Assembly: GCA_903825895.1 (NCBI GenBank)
Contig: CAIKCI010000012.1
Coordinates: forward strand, 1-64,000
Length of the DNA: 64,000 nucleotides
Direction: 5' to 3'
DNA from: an uncultured Actinomycetes bacterium
GTDB lineage: Bacteria; Actinomycetota; Acidimicrobiia; Acidimicrobiales; RAAP-2
In this document: positions 26,384 to 34,689 of the stretch, piece after piece
Numbering within the stretch: the first letter of the stretch is position 1
Layout of the letters: the number at the start of each line of letters is the position of its first letter
Translations under genes and position numbers: made by a program
Notes under the pieces: generated by a model
Database searches by the model: none
Told to the model about the DNA's origin: nothing
What the model saw: the letters and a program-made list of their open reading frames with translations, nothing else

Positions 26384-27523
26384 ATGAAACGAACGATTGG
26401 CGTCATCACCACTCTTGCTCTTTCTGCAGTCTTGATTGCGTCGTGCAGTTCGACACCGTCAGGACCACCAACCACCGCGTCGACGCCCCAGTATCAACAT
26501 GAGGGCAGTTACCAAGTGGGAGTCACCACCATTGACCTCGGTTCGGCCGGCACCACGCTTGGGGAACGCTTTGCCACCGTGTTTTATCCCTCAAGCCTGA
26601 CCGCTGCTCAAGCAGCGTCAACGGCGAAATTTTCCTATACCCAGTCAGAGACCATCCCGACCTCGTTGCAGGGAATTTTGCCGGCGAAGTACAACACGGT
26701 GACCACGATTAATGCGCACGCGAATGCACCGGGCTCCACGAAGGGTCCGTTCCCTGTGGTGCTCTTCTCACATGGTTATGGTGGCCAGCGCCTCTACTAC
26801 TCACACGTCTTGGCCGGCATGGCCTCATGGGGCTATGTGGTGGTCAGCGCGGACTACCTCGAACGCGGTATCGCGGCGCAAGCACTGCGGTTGACGACAA
26901 AACCCTCGGCGACGCAGGACCAAAGCATCATGGCGTCATCGCTCAGCGTGCTGTTGAGCGAGAACACGACGGCTGGATCGGTACTCCGTGGCTTGGCGAA
27001 TCCAAAGAAGGTGGCCGCCGTTGGCCACTCGGCCGGTGGGGGCACGGCGCTGACGGCGCTGAATGTTCCGGCCATTCAAACTGCGGTTGGGTGGGCACCT
27101 GTCCCACCATCGGGCACACCGGTAGCGAAGCCCGTGATGTTGATCGGGGCCCAAGGCGATAACGCGGTGACGCCAAAGTGGATCAACAAGACCTACAACA
27201 GTTTCACAGGCCCGAAGTCATTTATCGAGATCTCCGGCGAAGGACACGACTCTTACACCGATACCTGTCAGGTCATCAGAGAAGGTGGAGGATTAATCAG
27301 CTTCGCCTTAGCGAATCACTTCGTGACTCCTGAGTTAGCGAAGCTGGCAGTCAATGGCTGCCAAGCAAGCAATATTGCCCCGGCGAAGTTCTGGCCCATC
27401 GTCCAGTACTACACCTTGTTCCAGATCGCCACGGTTTTCTCAGGACACAACGCGGTGGTACCGATCCCGGCAGCCGGGACCTTCCCAGGCTTCACCGTCA
27501 AGATCGTTCAGCACGGCACCTAA
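26384..27523 (+). CDS. Secreted lipoprotein, alpha/beta hydrolase
   Basis: 379 aa. The lipoprotein signal is MKRTIGVITTLALSAVLIAS followed by the lipobox Cys (IASC, Cys21), so processing by Lgt and LspA is expected. After a Ser/Thr/Pro linker comes a PAF-acetylhydrolase/dienelactone-hydrolase-like domain: VVLFSHGYGGQRLYY (oxyanion region), nucleophile Ser in AVGHSAGGGTALT, Asp near IGAQGDNAV and His in SGEGHDSYTD. It probably acts outside the membrane on an ester or lipid; the substrate is unknown. Only a weak purine-rich GGGGGA precedes the ATG. Confidence 0.82.
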   Translation: MKRTIGVITTLALSAVLIASCSSTPSGPPTTASTPQYQHEGSYQVGVTTIDLGSAGTTLGERFATVFYPSSLTAAQAASTAKFSYTQSETIPTSLQGILPAKYNTVTTINAHANAPGSTKGPFPVVLFSHGYGGQRLYYSHVLAGMASWGYVVVSADYLERGIAAQALRLTTKPSATQDQSIMASSLSVLLSENTTAGSVLRGLANPKKVAAVGHSAGGGTALTALNVPAIQTAVGWAPVPPSGTPVAKPVMLIGAQGDNAVTPKWINKTYNSFTGPKSFIEISGEGHDSYTDTCQVIREGGGLISFALANHFVTPELAKLAVNGCQASNIAPAKFWPIVQYYTLFQIATVFSGHNAVVPIPAAGTFPGFTVKIVQHGT

Positions 27524-27534
27524 GGGTGCGAGGT

Positions 27535-29148
27535 TTAGGTCTTTGGATTTAAGAGCTGGCGAGCAATCACTTTGAGGCACAGTGTCTCGTCGGCTCCTTC
27601 GAAAATCGACAACACGCGTGCATCGACGAAATAACGACTGACCGCGTATTCTTCGGCATAACCCATTCCGCCGTGGATCTGCATCGCTTCACGGGTGACC
27701 CACTCGGCCGCTCGACAGACGTAGGCCTTGGCCATCGATGCTTCGAGGGACCCTTCACCCTTGGCCATCATGTGGGCCACTTGGAGTGAATACTGTCGAC
27801 ACGCTTGGATGATGGCGGCCATGCGCACCAACTTCGTCATCGTGAGTTGGTAGTTGATGATGTTCTCGCCAAAGACTTTGCGGTTCTCCGCGTAGTCATA
27901 CGCTGCTTCGTAGGCCGCTTGCATCAAGCCAACAGCGCGGGCAGCCGTCTGGATGCGTCCATTTTCAAAGCCGGCCATCTGGAGGTAGAACCCACGTCCG
28001 ATGCCCTCTTCTTCGCCGATGACGTTGGCGTTGGCGACAAACCAATTATCAAAACTGATTTCGTAGGAGTGCATTCCCCGATAGCCAAGTGTGTCGATGG
28101 GGCGCCCTTCCATACGGCCGTTGTCATCGCTACGACCTTCGGTGCTGGCGTCTTGGGTAAAGAGAAAACCATGGGAGTCGCCCACAGGCTTTTCGACAAT
28201 AAAGATCGTCAGTCCCTTGTGGGCCAGGGTGCGATCCGGGTCGGTACGAGCTAACAGCATGAGGACGTCGGCCCGCGCACCAAAGGTGCACCAGGTCTTC
28301 GTTCCATTGATGAGCCATCCCCCCGCAGTCTTGGTGGCTGAGGTGTTAAGACCCGCCACATCACTTCCGTAGTCGGGCTCGGTCACCGCAACGGCGGCCA
28401 GTACTTCTCCCGAGGACAATTTTGGCAGCCACTGTTGCTTTTGAGCCTCGGTTCCGCCGTTGACCAATGCTCGGGTCAAAATTTCTGGGCGAGTTATCAG
28501 CGAGCCACCGATGCCAAGCGAACCCCAGGTCAACTCTTCGGTAGCCACCACCATGCCGACGTAGTCCTCGTCGCCGCCGGTGGCAAAGCCTTCGTACTCT
28601 TCGGGAACCGAGAGCCCTAAGCCTCCGATCTCGGCCAGCGCTTGGATCAATTCTTCAGGAATGTCCCCGTTGGTGCGATGAATGTGTTCAGCGCGGGGTC
28701 GGACCTGCTCTTCGGCAAAGCGATGAAAGGTCTCGGCGACGAGTTGAAAGTCATCATCTAGGTGGCGTGGGCCTTGCTGTCCAACCATCGTCCCGAGAAA
28801 ACTTGGGTCACAGTAGGTGCTCACAAACGCAGCTGCCGGAGCCATCCAGTCACGACCTATGCCGAAGAGCTCTTCTCGCCCCAGAACACGTTGGCCTAGG
28901 TCCCGCACCGAGTCGGCGATGAAGACACAGGCAATACGTGCTTCTTCGTCGCCTCTCGCTCCGTAGTCCAGCGTTGCTTTCGCCGTGGCGACCGCTGAAG
29001 CGGCGTGGGCGATGTCGTAGGCGACGACTTGGTTGGCATCAATGCCCCCGCTGTTGCGCACGGTTTCGATGGCCGCGTCGACGACGCTTTGGGCAAGGGT
29101 GACGACCGCCGCGGCTGCCGTCATGTCGGGAGAAGTAGTGGTATCCAT
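27535..29148 (-). CDS. mcd: Long acyl-CoA dehydrogenase, methylsuccinyl-CoA dehydrogenase (Mcd) type
   Basis: 537 aa, about 150 residues longer than ordinary acyl-CoA dehydrogenases because of an N-terminal helical extension (residues 1-140). The FAD core has VAAVAVTEPDYGSDVAGL, GTKTWCTFGARAD and the C-terminal IHGGMGYAEEYAVSRYF. The long extension plus this core is characteristic of (2S)-methylsuccinyl-CoA dehydrogenase of the ethylmalonyl-CoA pathway, which makes mesaconyl-CoA. The start is set at ATG 29148 because TAGGTT ends 7 nt upstream. A CitE-like lyase and a MaoC hydratase lie on either side. Related long-form dehydrogenases of other specificity remain possible. Confidence 0.75.
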   Translation of the reverse strand: MDTTTSPDMTAAAAVVTLAQSVVDAAIETVRNSGGIDANQVVAYDIAHAASAVATAKATLDYGARGDEEARIACVFIADSVRDLGQRVLGREELFGIGRDWMAPAAAFVSTYCDPSFLGTMVGQQGPRHLDDDFQLVAETFHRFAEEQVRPRAEHIHRTNGDIPEELIQALAEIGGLGLSVPEEYEGFATGGDEDYVGMVVATEELTWGSLGIGGSLITRPEILTRALVNGGTEAQKQQWLPKLSSGEVLAAVAVTEPDYGSDVAGLNTSATKTAGGWLINGTKTWCTFGARADVLMLLARTDPDRTLAHKGLTIFIVEKPVGDSHGFLFTQDASTEGRSDDNGRMEGRPIDTLGYRGMHSYEISFDNWFVANANVIGEEEGIGRGFYLQMAGFENGRIQTAARAVGLMQAAYEAAYDYAENRKVFGENIINYQLTMTKLVRMAAIIQACRQYSLQVAHMMAKGEGSLEASMAKAYVCRAAEWVTREAMQIHGGMGYAEEYAVSRYFVDARVLSIFEGADETLCLKVIARQLLNPKT

Positions 29149-29155
29149 GGCCCAT

Positions 29156-29161
29156 AACCTA
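29156..29161 (-). promoter_or_regulatory. -10 element (TAGGTT) of leaderless mcd-like gene
   Basis: TAGGTT on the minus strand ends 7 nt before ATG 29148. Confidence 0.6.
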
Positions 29162-29227
29162 GTCGCCACTGCTGGTCATCGGACCTTCAATTATTCTCCA
29201 GCGCTTCGCCGGAGGCGACGGGGACCT

Positions 29228-29893
29228 TTACGGCAAGGGCCGCTGGGCCAAGACGGTGACCAGTGGGGGTAAAAGCACCGCAGCATCGCCCGGGTCGACC
29301 TCAGAAAGTTCCTCCATGTACTTCCGCACCGGCCCCGGCCCGGCACCGGCGGGAGATTCGGACCAAGCATCAATAAGGTCAAGACCGCACTCGCGCACCA
29401 AACGTGGCAGAAGTGCCCCGATGTCAGGGTGGCGAGCGCTTGGCATTGACAGCGCTTCGCCGTCAATGCGCCCTGCTGAAGTCACGGGCTCTTGGACAAC
29501 GACCCATCCACCGGGTCGAACAGACGCCACCATGGAGCGCAAGGCCACGAGGGGGTCATGAACATGGAGAAGCAAAAAGCGACAGTAGGCCAGATCAACC
29601 GGTTCAGGAAGCGTGAGATCTTCGACACTTTGGGTGAGCGCGATGACTTGGGCATACTGAGCGGCGGCCTCGGCGACGGCATCACGAGCAGCAGGATCGA
29701 CATCAACGGCGTAGATGCGCCCGTCACGGCCAACAATGCTGCCCAGCTCAATCGCTACGTCACCCCGGCCTGCGCCGACGTCAGCGCAGCGCCATCCTGG
29801 ACCGACGCCGAGACGCTGTAGCGCCGTTTCGAGAGGGCGCCGATAGACGTCGTCGCGCAGACCAAGGAGTTCGTTGAAGTCGCTCACGCCCAT
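29228..29893 (-). CDS. SAM-dependent class I methyltransferase
   Basis: 221 aa Rossmann methyltransferase. Motif I is CADVGAGRGDVAIELG, motif II IYAVDVDPAARD, followed by VDLAYCRFLLLHVHDP and RPGGWVVVQEP. The acceptor is not predictable; the C-terminal half resembles small-molecule or ubiquinone-type methyltransferases only in general layout. The start at 29893 is supported by GAAAGG about 8 nt upstream. It lies between the mcd-like gene and a divergent small gene. Confidence 0.8.
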   Translation of the reverse strand: MGVSDFNELLGLRDDVYRRPLETALQRLGVGPGWRCADVGAGRGDVAIELGSIVGRDGRIYAVDVDPAARDAVAEAAAQYAQVIALTQSVEDLTLPEPVDLAYCRFLLLHVHDPLVALRSMVASVRPGGWVVVQEPVTSAGRIDGEALSMPSARHPDIGALLPRLVRECGLDLIDAWSESPAGAGPGPVRKYMEELSEVDPGDAAVLLPPLVTVLAQRPLP

Positions 29894-29940
29894 GGTCCTA
29901 GCCTTTCACAGGTCACCTTGCGTCCTTGACGTTCACCTCA

Positions 29941-29946
29941 TAAGGT
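29941..29946 (+). promoter_or_regulatory. -10 element (TAAGGT) of leaderless gene at 29954
   Basis: TAAGGT ends 7 nt before the GTG start. Confidence 0.6.
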
Positions 29947-29953
29947 CACGAAG

Positions 29954-30382
29954 GTGAACGTAACCATGTTGCTCGCAGATGCCGCCCAGGTGGCGGATGG
30001 AAAACTCTTTATTCTCGGGGGTGGATGGTCGCTGACCGGACCCGACCCGACCCCGAGTGCCGTTGCCATCAAGTTGGAAGTTGATTGGCACGAAACGAAC
30101 GTGCAACACCACTGGGAACTGTTTTTAGAAGACGCAGACGGCCAACCCGTCTTGATGCCGACGCCCGACGGCGAACAGCCCATTGAAATCCGGGGCGACT
30201 TTTCCGTCGGCCAACCAGAAGGAATCATTGAGGGCACGCCTGTTGATGTACCGATGGCCATTAACTTGGGGCCGATCCCGCTCAAGACCGCTATGCGCTA
30301 CACGTGGCGACTCATGGTCAATGGGACGAACCTCAATGGTGGATCGATCTCGTTTTCCACCCGGCCAGCACCCTTGGTGTGA
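29954..30382 (+). CDS. Conserved hypothetical protein (DUF6941-like)
   Basis: 142 aa, predicted beta-rich. The opening TMLLADAAQVADGKLFILGG, followed by a WHETNVQHHWELFLEDADG strand pair and GIPVDVPMAINLGP-like region, matches a small actinobacterial family I recall as DUF6941. No catalytic motif, signal peptide or membrane helix. The GTG start carries a clean leaderless signal. It lies 41 bp upstream of the MaoC gene and could be co-transcribed. Function unknown. Confidence 0.7.
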   Translation: MNVTMLLADAAQVADGKLFILGGGWSLTGPDPTPSAVAIKLEVDWHETNVQHHWELFLEDADGQPVLMPTPDGEQPIEIRGDFSVGQPEGIIEGTPVDVPMAINLGPIPLKTAMRYTWRLMVNGTNLNGGSISFSTRPAPLV

Positions 30383-30423
30383 CCAACACATAATCTTGAA
30401 AGAGCGAGAGAGAGGATTCCACT

Positions 30424-30936
30424 ATGACGACTTTTGAGCGACCATTCGGACGGTGCCTCGAAGATTTCGAAATCGGTGACGTCTACAAGCACTGGCCCGG
30501 CAAGACCATTACTGAGTTCGACGATCACCTCTTTTGCATGTTGACAATGAACCATCATCCGCTCCACTCTGATGCTTGGTTCGCAGAAACCCAGTCTGTC
30601 CAAAAGCGCAACGTCGTCGTAGGGAACTTGGTCTACTCGTTAGTTCTCGGCATGAGCGTCCCCGATGTGTCGGGGGCGGCCATCGCAAACCTCGAGATTG
30701 AGTCGCTCCTCCATAAAAACCCAACGTTTCACGGTGACACCATCTATGCCGAGACGCGCGTGTTGGAAACAGTACCGTCGAAGTCGAAGAATGATCGTGG
30801 CGTAGTGACGGTTGAATCAAAGGGATTCAATCAAAACGGCCTTGAAGTCTGTTACTTCCGTCGCAAGGTGTTGGTGTGGACAAGGGATGCGCTTCCCGAA
30901 CGACTGCGACCCTATGGCGTCCAAAACTGGGATTGA
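30424..30936 (+). CDS. MaoC-family hydratase, mesaconyl-CoA hydratase-like
   Basis: 170 aa single-hotdog MaoC protein. EDFEIGDVYKHWPGKTITEF, LTMNHHPLHSD (hydratase Asp/His region), VVVGNLVYSLVLGMSVPD, and NPTFHGDTIYAETRVLE are very like the MaoC protein encoded beside mcl and mcd in Streptomyces ethylmalonyl-CoA clusters (recalled similarity). The likely reaction is hydration of mesaconyl-CoA or a related enoyl-CoA to beta-methylmalyl-CoA. AGAGGA lies 6 nt before the ATG. It overlaps the proposed mutY start by 23 bp. Confidence 0.8.
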   Translation: MTTFERPFGRCLEDFEIGDVYKHWPGKTITEFDDHLFCMLTMNHHPLHSDAWFAETQSVQKRNVVVGNLVYSLVLGMSVPDVSGAAIANLEIESLLHKNPTFHGDTIYAETRVLETVPSKSKNDRGVVTVESKGFNQNGLEVCYFRRKVLVWTRDALPERLRPYGVQNWD

Positions 30937-31807
30937 TCTCACTGCTCGACAACGATCTCGTTGGGCCACGCTCATTGATGAGCGCATAAGCGTTCAGCGA
31001 GACCTTCCCTGGCGGAGAACTCGCGATCCTTGGGGAATTTTGGTCTCCGAAGTGATGTTGCAGCAGACCCAGGTCGATCGAGTCCGTCACGCGTGGCCGC
31101 TCTTTCTGGCGTCGTTCCCTACGCCATCAGCGTGCGCCGAGAAAGGTCAAGCAGCGGTGGTCCGCCAATGGGAGGGAATGGGCTATCACCGCCGAGCGGT
31201 GGCGCTCTACCGCTGTGCGGTCAAGATCGTCGAGGAATTTGAAGGAATTGTGCCGGAGAGCGAAGCAGCACTGCGCAGCCTCCCCGGCATCGGCCCCTAC
31301 ACGGCCAACGCAATTTTGGCGTTTGCTTTTGAACGCGATGTCGCCGTCGTGGATACCAATGTGGCGAGGATTCTCTCGCGCGCGGTGGCCGGAACACCCC
31401 TCACCCAGCGCCAGAGTCAAGAGATTGCCGATGATCTCGTTAAAGCGAACAAGGGCTGGGCCCACAACCAGGCGATGTTGGACTTTGGCGCAATGGTTTG
31501 TCGATCCTCGCCACTCTGTGATGGCTGTCCTCTTAAGAAAAGTTGTCGATGGGCTCGTTCCGGATTTGCAGATCCGGATCCCGCGAGTAAAACAGCAGGA
31601 ACGGCTCGGCCACAAGCGGCTTTCGCTGGATCCGATCGACAGATTCGAGGGAAGCTCTTGTCGCTGGCGCGCGCTGGACGGCAGAACCTCGAGGACATTT
31701 CTGAGCTCGAGAAAGAGGTGGGGGAGCTGCGCGTGCAGCGCCTTATCTCCTCGCTCGTTGATGACGCGTTAGTGAAGGTCACCGCACGTGGTCTGGTGCT
31801 TCGCTAG
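30914..31807 (+). CDS. mutY: A/G-specific adenine glycosylase MutY
   Basis: 297 aa, the short actinobacterial form. It removes adenine mispaired with 8-oxoguanine. The catalytic Glu is in LVSEVMLQQTQVDRV (E46), the helix-hairpin-helix is LPGIGPYTANAIL (123-135) and the essential Asp is D147 in VVDTNVARIL. Cluster cysteines C196, C202, C205 and C211 give C-x5-C-x2-C-x5-C, one residue shorter in the first loop than the usual C-x6-C. The start at ATG 30914 overlaps the MaoC gene and lacks a Shine-Dalgarno site; a later start is possible. The stop interlocks with that of the convergent hydrolase. Confidence 0.88.
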   Translation: MASKTGIDLTARQRSRWATLIDERISVQRDLPWRRTRDPWGILVSEVMLQQTQVDRVRHAWPLFLASFPTPSACAEKGQAAVVRQWEGMGYHRRAVALYRCAVKIVEEFEGIVPESEAALRSLPGIGPYTANAILAFAFERDVAVVDTNVARILSRAVAGTPLTQRQSQEIADDLVKANKGWAHNQAMLDFGAMVCRSSPLCDGCPLKKSCRWARSGFADPDPASKTAGTARPQAAFAGSDRQIRGKLLSLARAGRQNLEDISELEKEVGELRVQRLISSLVDDALVKVTARGLVLR

Positions 31808-32673
31808 CGCTGAAGAAACGCCGTAATCGATTGCTCCACGTGATTGGGTTGCTCTAAGTGCAAGAAGTGACCGGCATCGGCAACGGTTTCGAACTGAGAT
31901 CCTTCGGGAAGCGATGCTAGGGGGTCGCCAATGTTTCTGATGCCGAAGCATCCGTCGTCTTCACCATGAAGGTAGAAGGTGGGGATGGTGGTGGGCTGGT
32001 TCAAAGCATCTTGAAATTCTTGAAGCGCTGGGTCGAGAAGATCTGCTTGGAACATTGATCGGTAGTAGGCAAGTGCTGCACTGATGCGGTCGGGCTCGCG
32101 CAGTGCTTGTTTCGTGAACTCAAGATCGTCGGTGGCGTTGTAGCCCGGAGACCAATCGGCCCAGAGACCATCGAGAAAAGCGAGGTCGTCCATGGGGACA
32201 ACGAAATCGGCCAAGGCATTTTGAAAGAAGAACATGTACCAACTGCGTTGGAGCTGGTCGTAGGTCATAAACGAATTCGCAATCGAGTCAGGTGGCGGCA
32301 CGGCCATGGTCACCATCTTTGACCACACGTCAGGGGCCAGCGCTGCTGCGCCGTAGGCGATGATCGCCCCCCAGTCGTGACCGATCAGGACGCTCTTCTC
32401 TTTAGAGCGCAACGCTTCTTCGATGGCCACGACATCGAGAACGAGAGACGCCATTTGGTAGTTGCCGTCGCTCGCCAAATCACTAGGTGCGTAGCCGCGA
32501 AGTGCGGGAGCAACGACGTGATACCCCAGCGCTGCCAAGGGCCCGCTTAAGTGACGCCAGGTCTGGTGTGAGTCGGGGAAACCGTGGAGCAGAAGGGCCA
32601 AGGGGCCATCGCTCGGACCCTCCTCGGTGCCTCGAAATGTCATTCCTCGAACGGTCAATGTGAATGCAGCCAT
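31804..32673 (-). CDS. Alpha/beta hydrolase, epoxide-hydrolase-like
   Basis: 289 aa. LALLLHGFPDSHQTW (oxyanion HGFP), nucleophile Asp in VLIGHDWGAIIAYG, and the C-terminal VADAGHFLHLEQP with the catalytic His are the marks of epoxide-hydrolase and haloalkane-dehalogenase-like hydrolases. The Asp nucleophile (HDWG) favours epoxide hydrolase or dehalogenase chemistry over esterase. The ATG 32673 start is chosen because TAGCGT ends 7 nt upstream; the longer frame would run across the divergent gene's promoter. Substrate unknown. Confidence 0.83.
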   Translation of the reverse strand: MAAFTLTVRGMTFRGTEEGPSDGPLALLLHGFPDSHQTWRHLSGPLAALGYHVVAPALRGYAPSDLASDGNYQMASLVLDVVAIEEALRSKEKSVLIGHDWGAIIAYGAAALAPDVWSKMVTMAVPPPDSIANSFMTYDQLQRSWYMFFFQNALADFVVPMDDLAFLDGLWADWSPGYNATDDLEFTKQALREPDRISAALAYYRSMFQADLLDPALQEFQDALNQPTTIPTFYLHGEDDGCFGIRNIGDPLASLPEGSQFETVADAGHFLHLEQPNHVEQSITAFLQR

Positions 32674-32680
32674 GGGCTTT

Positions 32681-32708
32681 ACGCTAGCAATGCGGAGATC
32701 AGTAACGT
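32681..32708. promoter_or_regulatory. Back-to-back leaderless promoters
   Basis: On the minus strand TAGCGT (32686-32681) ends 7 nt before ATG 32673. On the plus strand TAACGT (32703-32708) ends 6 nt before ATG 32715. Only 41 bp separate the two start codons. Confidence 0.6.
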
Positions 32709-32714
32709 GGGGGT

Positions 32715-33575
32715 ATGAAAATAACCTTCTTCGGCACCCGGGGTTCGTGCCCATGTGCCGGCGACCACTACCAGAAGTTCGGGGGAAACACGTCGTGCGT
32801 CTTGGTGGAAACGGACGAAAGGACTCCACTCATTTTGGATGCGGGGACGGGGCTGCGTGCGCTGGGGTCACACCTTCACGACTCGTGGGAACACGACGAG
32901 CCATTTCGGGCACGACTTTTGTTGACCCATCTTCACTACGACCATCTTCTCGGCCTGCCCTTTTTCCGGCCGTTGGAACAAAGTGGTTCTCTCCTTGAGA
33001 TCTATGGGCCCCGCCAAGGTGACGGGGATCTCGCCAGCGTCATCGACGCAGCAGTCACTCCGCCATTCTTTCCCGTCCAGATGAAAGAGTTCCGAGGAGA
33101 TATTCAGCTCGTTGATGTGGGCGACGAAGAGCTAACTTTTGGCTCGACCACCGTCATGGCTCGCTTCATCCCGCACACCGGCGCCACTTTGGGATTTCGC
33201 ATCGAATCCAATGGACGGTCGATGGCGTATCTTCCCGATCATCAAGCGCCACTCGAAGGCGATGAGATTGCCGCAGCGGTACGTGAACTGATCGATGGCG
33301 TTGACCTCTTGATTCACGATGCGCAGTATGACGAAGAAGAGTTCGCAGAAAAATCCAATTGGGGACACTCCACGATTCGCTATGCGTTGGAAGTCGCTCA
33401 TCAGGGGAACGTGGGAACCTTGGCGTTGTTTCACCACGACCCGGCCCATGATGACGATCGGCTCGCCGCCCTTGAGCATGAAGCTCAAGTGAGCGCACAA
33501 GGGCGCTCGATCATCCAAGTACTTTCGGCTCGAGAGGGAATGTCGATAGAGTTAAGCGAACAAAAGGACGCATAA
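32715..33575 (+). CDS. Metallo-beta-lactamase-fold phosphodiesterase-like protein
   Basis: 286 aa. The metal motif is LLTHLHYDHLLGLPFF (HxHxDH near residues 76-82). MKITFFGTRGSCPCAG and GGNTSCVLVET at the start are typical of the cAMP-phosphodiesterase/PhnP/RNase Z-like branch. Later ligands appear in YLPDHQAP and HDAQYDEEEF, with a final H in LALFHHDP. It probably hydrolyses a phosphodiester; the substrate is unknown. Start signal is leaderless. Its TAA overlaps the ATG of the flavin reductase by one base, so the two are coupled. Confidence 0.83.
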   Translation: MKITFFGTRGSCPCAGDHYQKFGGNTSCVLVETDERTPLILDAGTGLRALGSHLHDSWEHDEPFRARLLLTHLHYDHLLGLPFFRPLEQSGSLLEIYGPRQGDGDLASVIDAAVTPPFFPVQMKEFRGDIQLVDVGDEELTFGSTTVMARFIPHTGATLGFRIESNGRSMAYLPDHQAPLEGDEIAAAVRELIDGVDLLIHDAQYDEEEFAEKSNWGHSTIRYALEVAHQGNVGTLALFHHDPAHDDDRLAALEHEAQVSAQGRSIIQVLSAREGMSIELSEQKDA

Positions 33576-34060
33576 TGGCCAAGAACACGTCGATTGACCA
33601 GGCTCGATTTCGAGAAGTACTCGGCCATTTCGCCACCGGCGTGACCATCGTCACCGCAATGGAGGATGAGGGTCCTGTTGGCTTTACCTGCCAGGCATTT
33701 AGTGCGCTGTCACTTGATCCACCAATGGTGGTGTTGGCCCCGGCAAAGTCCTCAACGAGTTGGCCCAAGATCGCCCAAGCAGGGTCGTTTTGCGTCAATA
33801 TCCTCGAGAGCAAGCAAGAAGCACTCTGTCGATCATTTGCCGTGTCCGGCGTCGACAAGTTCGCAGGTGTGGGGTGGACCCCTGCAAGTTCAGGCGCTCC
33901 TCTTTTGACCGGGTCTCTCGCATGGGTTGACTGTGAAGTTGAGTTAATCCACGATGCGGGCGACCACGAATTGGTTCTCGGGCGCGTGCATGATCTCGGC
34001 GTTGGAGAGGGAACTCCGTTGGTCTACTACCGAAGCGGTTTTGGGCATTTCGCTATTTAG
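33575..34060 (+). CDS. Flavin reductase-like FMN-binding protein
   Basis: 161 aa. RFREVLGHFATGVTIVTAM, VGFTCQAFSALSLDPPMVVL, SFCVNILESKQEALCRSFA and the C-terminal LVYYRSGFGHF are the standard pattern of HpaC/HsaB-type flavin reductases, which supply reduced flavin to two-component monooxygenases. No monooxygenase partner lies next to it, so the acceptor is unknown. AAAAGGA precedes the ATG, which shares one base with the upstream stop codon. Confidence 0.85.
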   Translation: MAKNTSIDQARFREVLGHFATGVTIVTAMEDEGPVGFTCQAFSALSLDPPMVVLAPAKSSTSWPKIAQAGSFCVNILESKQEALCRSFAVSGVDKFAGVGWTPASSGAPLLTGSLAWVDCEVELIHDAGDHELVLGRVHDLGVGEGTPLVYYRSGFGHFAI

Positions 34061-34073
34061 TTCGAGTGGGAAG

Positions 34074-34079
34074 TACGCT
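34074..34079 (+). promoter_or_regulatory. -10 element (TACGCT) of leaderless rmlC-like gene
   Basis: TACGCT ends 7 nt before ATG 34087. Confidence 0.6.
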
Positions 34080-34086
34080 CGGTTTC

Positions 34087-34638
34087 ATGGCTCCCACGTA
34101 TCACCCCACCCCAATCGAGGGCGTTGAGCTCATCGAACCGCAATCTCATGGCGACGATCGAGGTCGCTTCGTTGAAACGTATCGACGCGAATGGCTCCCT
34201 CTCGGTCGAGAGATGATTCAAGGGAACCGCTCTGAGAAATCTGAAGGCTCACTCGTTGGCCTGCACTACCACCTTCATCAGGCGGACTATTGGTACATGT
34301 TGCGCGGAACCGCGCGTGTGGTATTGGCTGACCTCCGGGTGGGCTCGCCCACAGAATTGGCGACCTTCGTTGTTGATCTGGACGGGAGCGAGGACCGAGG
34401 CCTCTTCATCCCGCCCGGGGTGGCCCATGGCTTTGCTGCCCTGAGCGACATGCTCTTGTGGTATCTGGTCGATGGCTACTACAACCCTGCGGACGAACTT
34501 GGGGTTGCTTTCGATGATCCTGCATTGGGTGTTGACTGGGGTTTGCTTGACCCTGTGGTCTCCCAGCGAGATCGCACTAACCCAACGGTGGCCGAGATTC
34601 CTGCGGGAGTGCGACCATATTGGGGCATGAGAACCTAA
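34087..34638 (+). CDS. dTDP-4-dehydrorhamnose 3,5-epimerase-like (RmlC family) protein
   Basis: 183 aa cupin-type jelly roll. DDRGRFVETYRREWLP, GLHYHLHQADYWYMLRGTAR, GLFIPPGVAHGFAALSDMLLWYLVDGYYNP and the C-terminal VDWGLLDPVVSQRD follow the RmlC layout. The canonical RGLHYQ..PxxQxKLV segment is altered to VGLHYHLHQADYWYM, so true 3,5-epimerase activity is not assured; another dTDP-sugar reaction is possible. Start set by the leaderless TACGCT signal. No other rml genes lie in the window. Confidence 0.78.
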   Translation: MAPTYHPTPIEGVELIEPQSHGDDRGRFVETYRREWLPLGREMIQGNRSEKSEGSLVGLHYHLHQADYWYMLRGTARVVLADLRVGSPTELATFVVDLDGSEDRGLFIPPGVAHGFAALSDMLLWYLVDGYYNPADELGVAFDDPALGVDWGLLDPVVSQRDRTNPTVAEIPAGVRPYWGMRT

Positions 34639-34689
34639 CGGCACCATAACGGTGAGAAGCATCACCGAGAATCGGGTTGAATAGAGACT

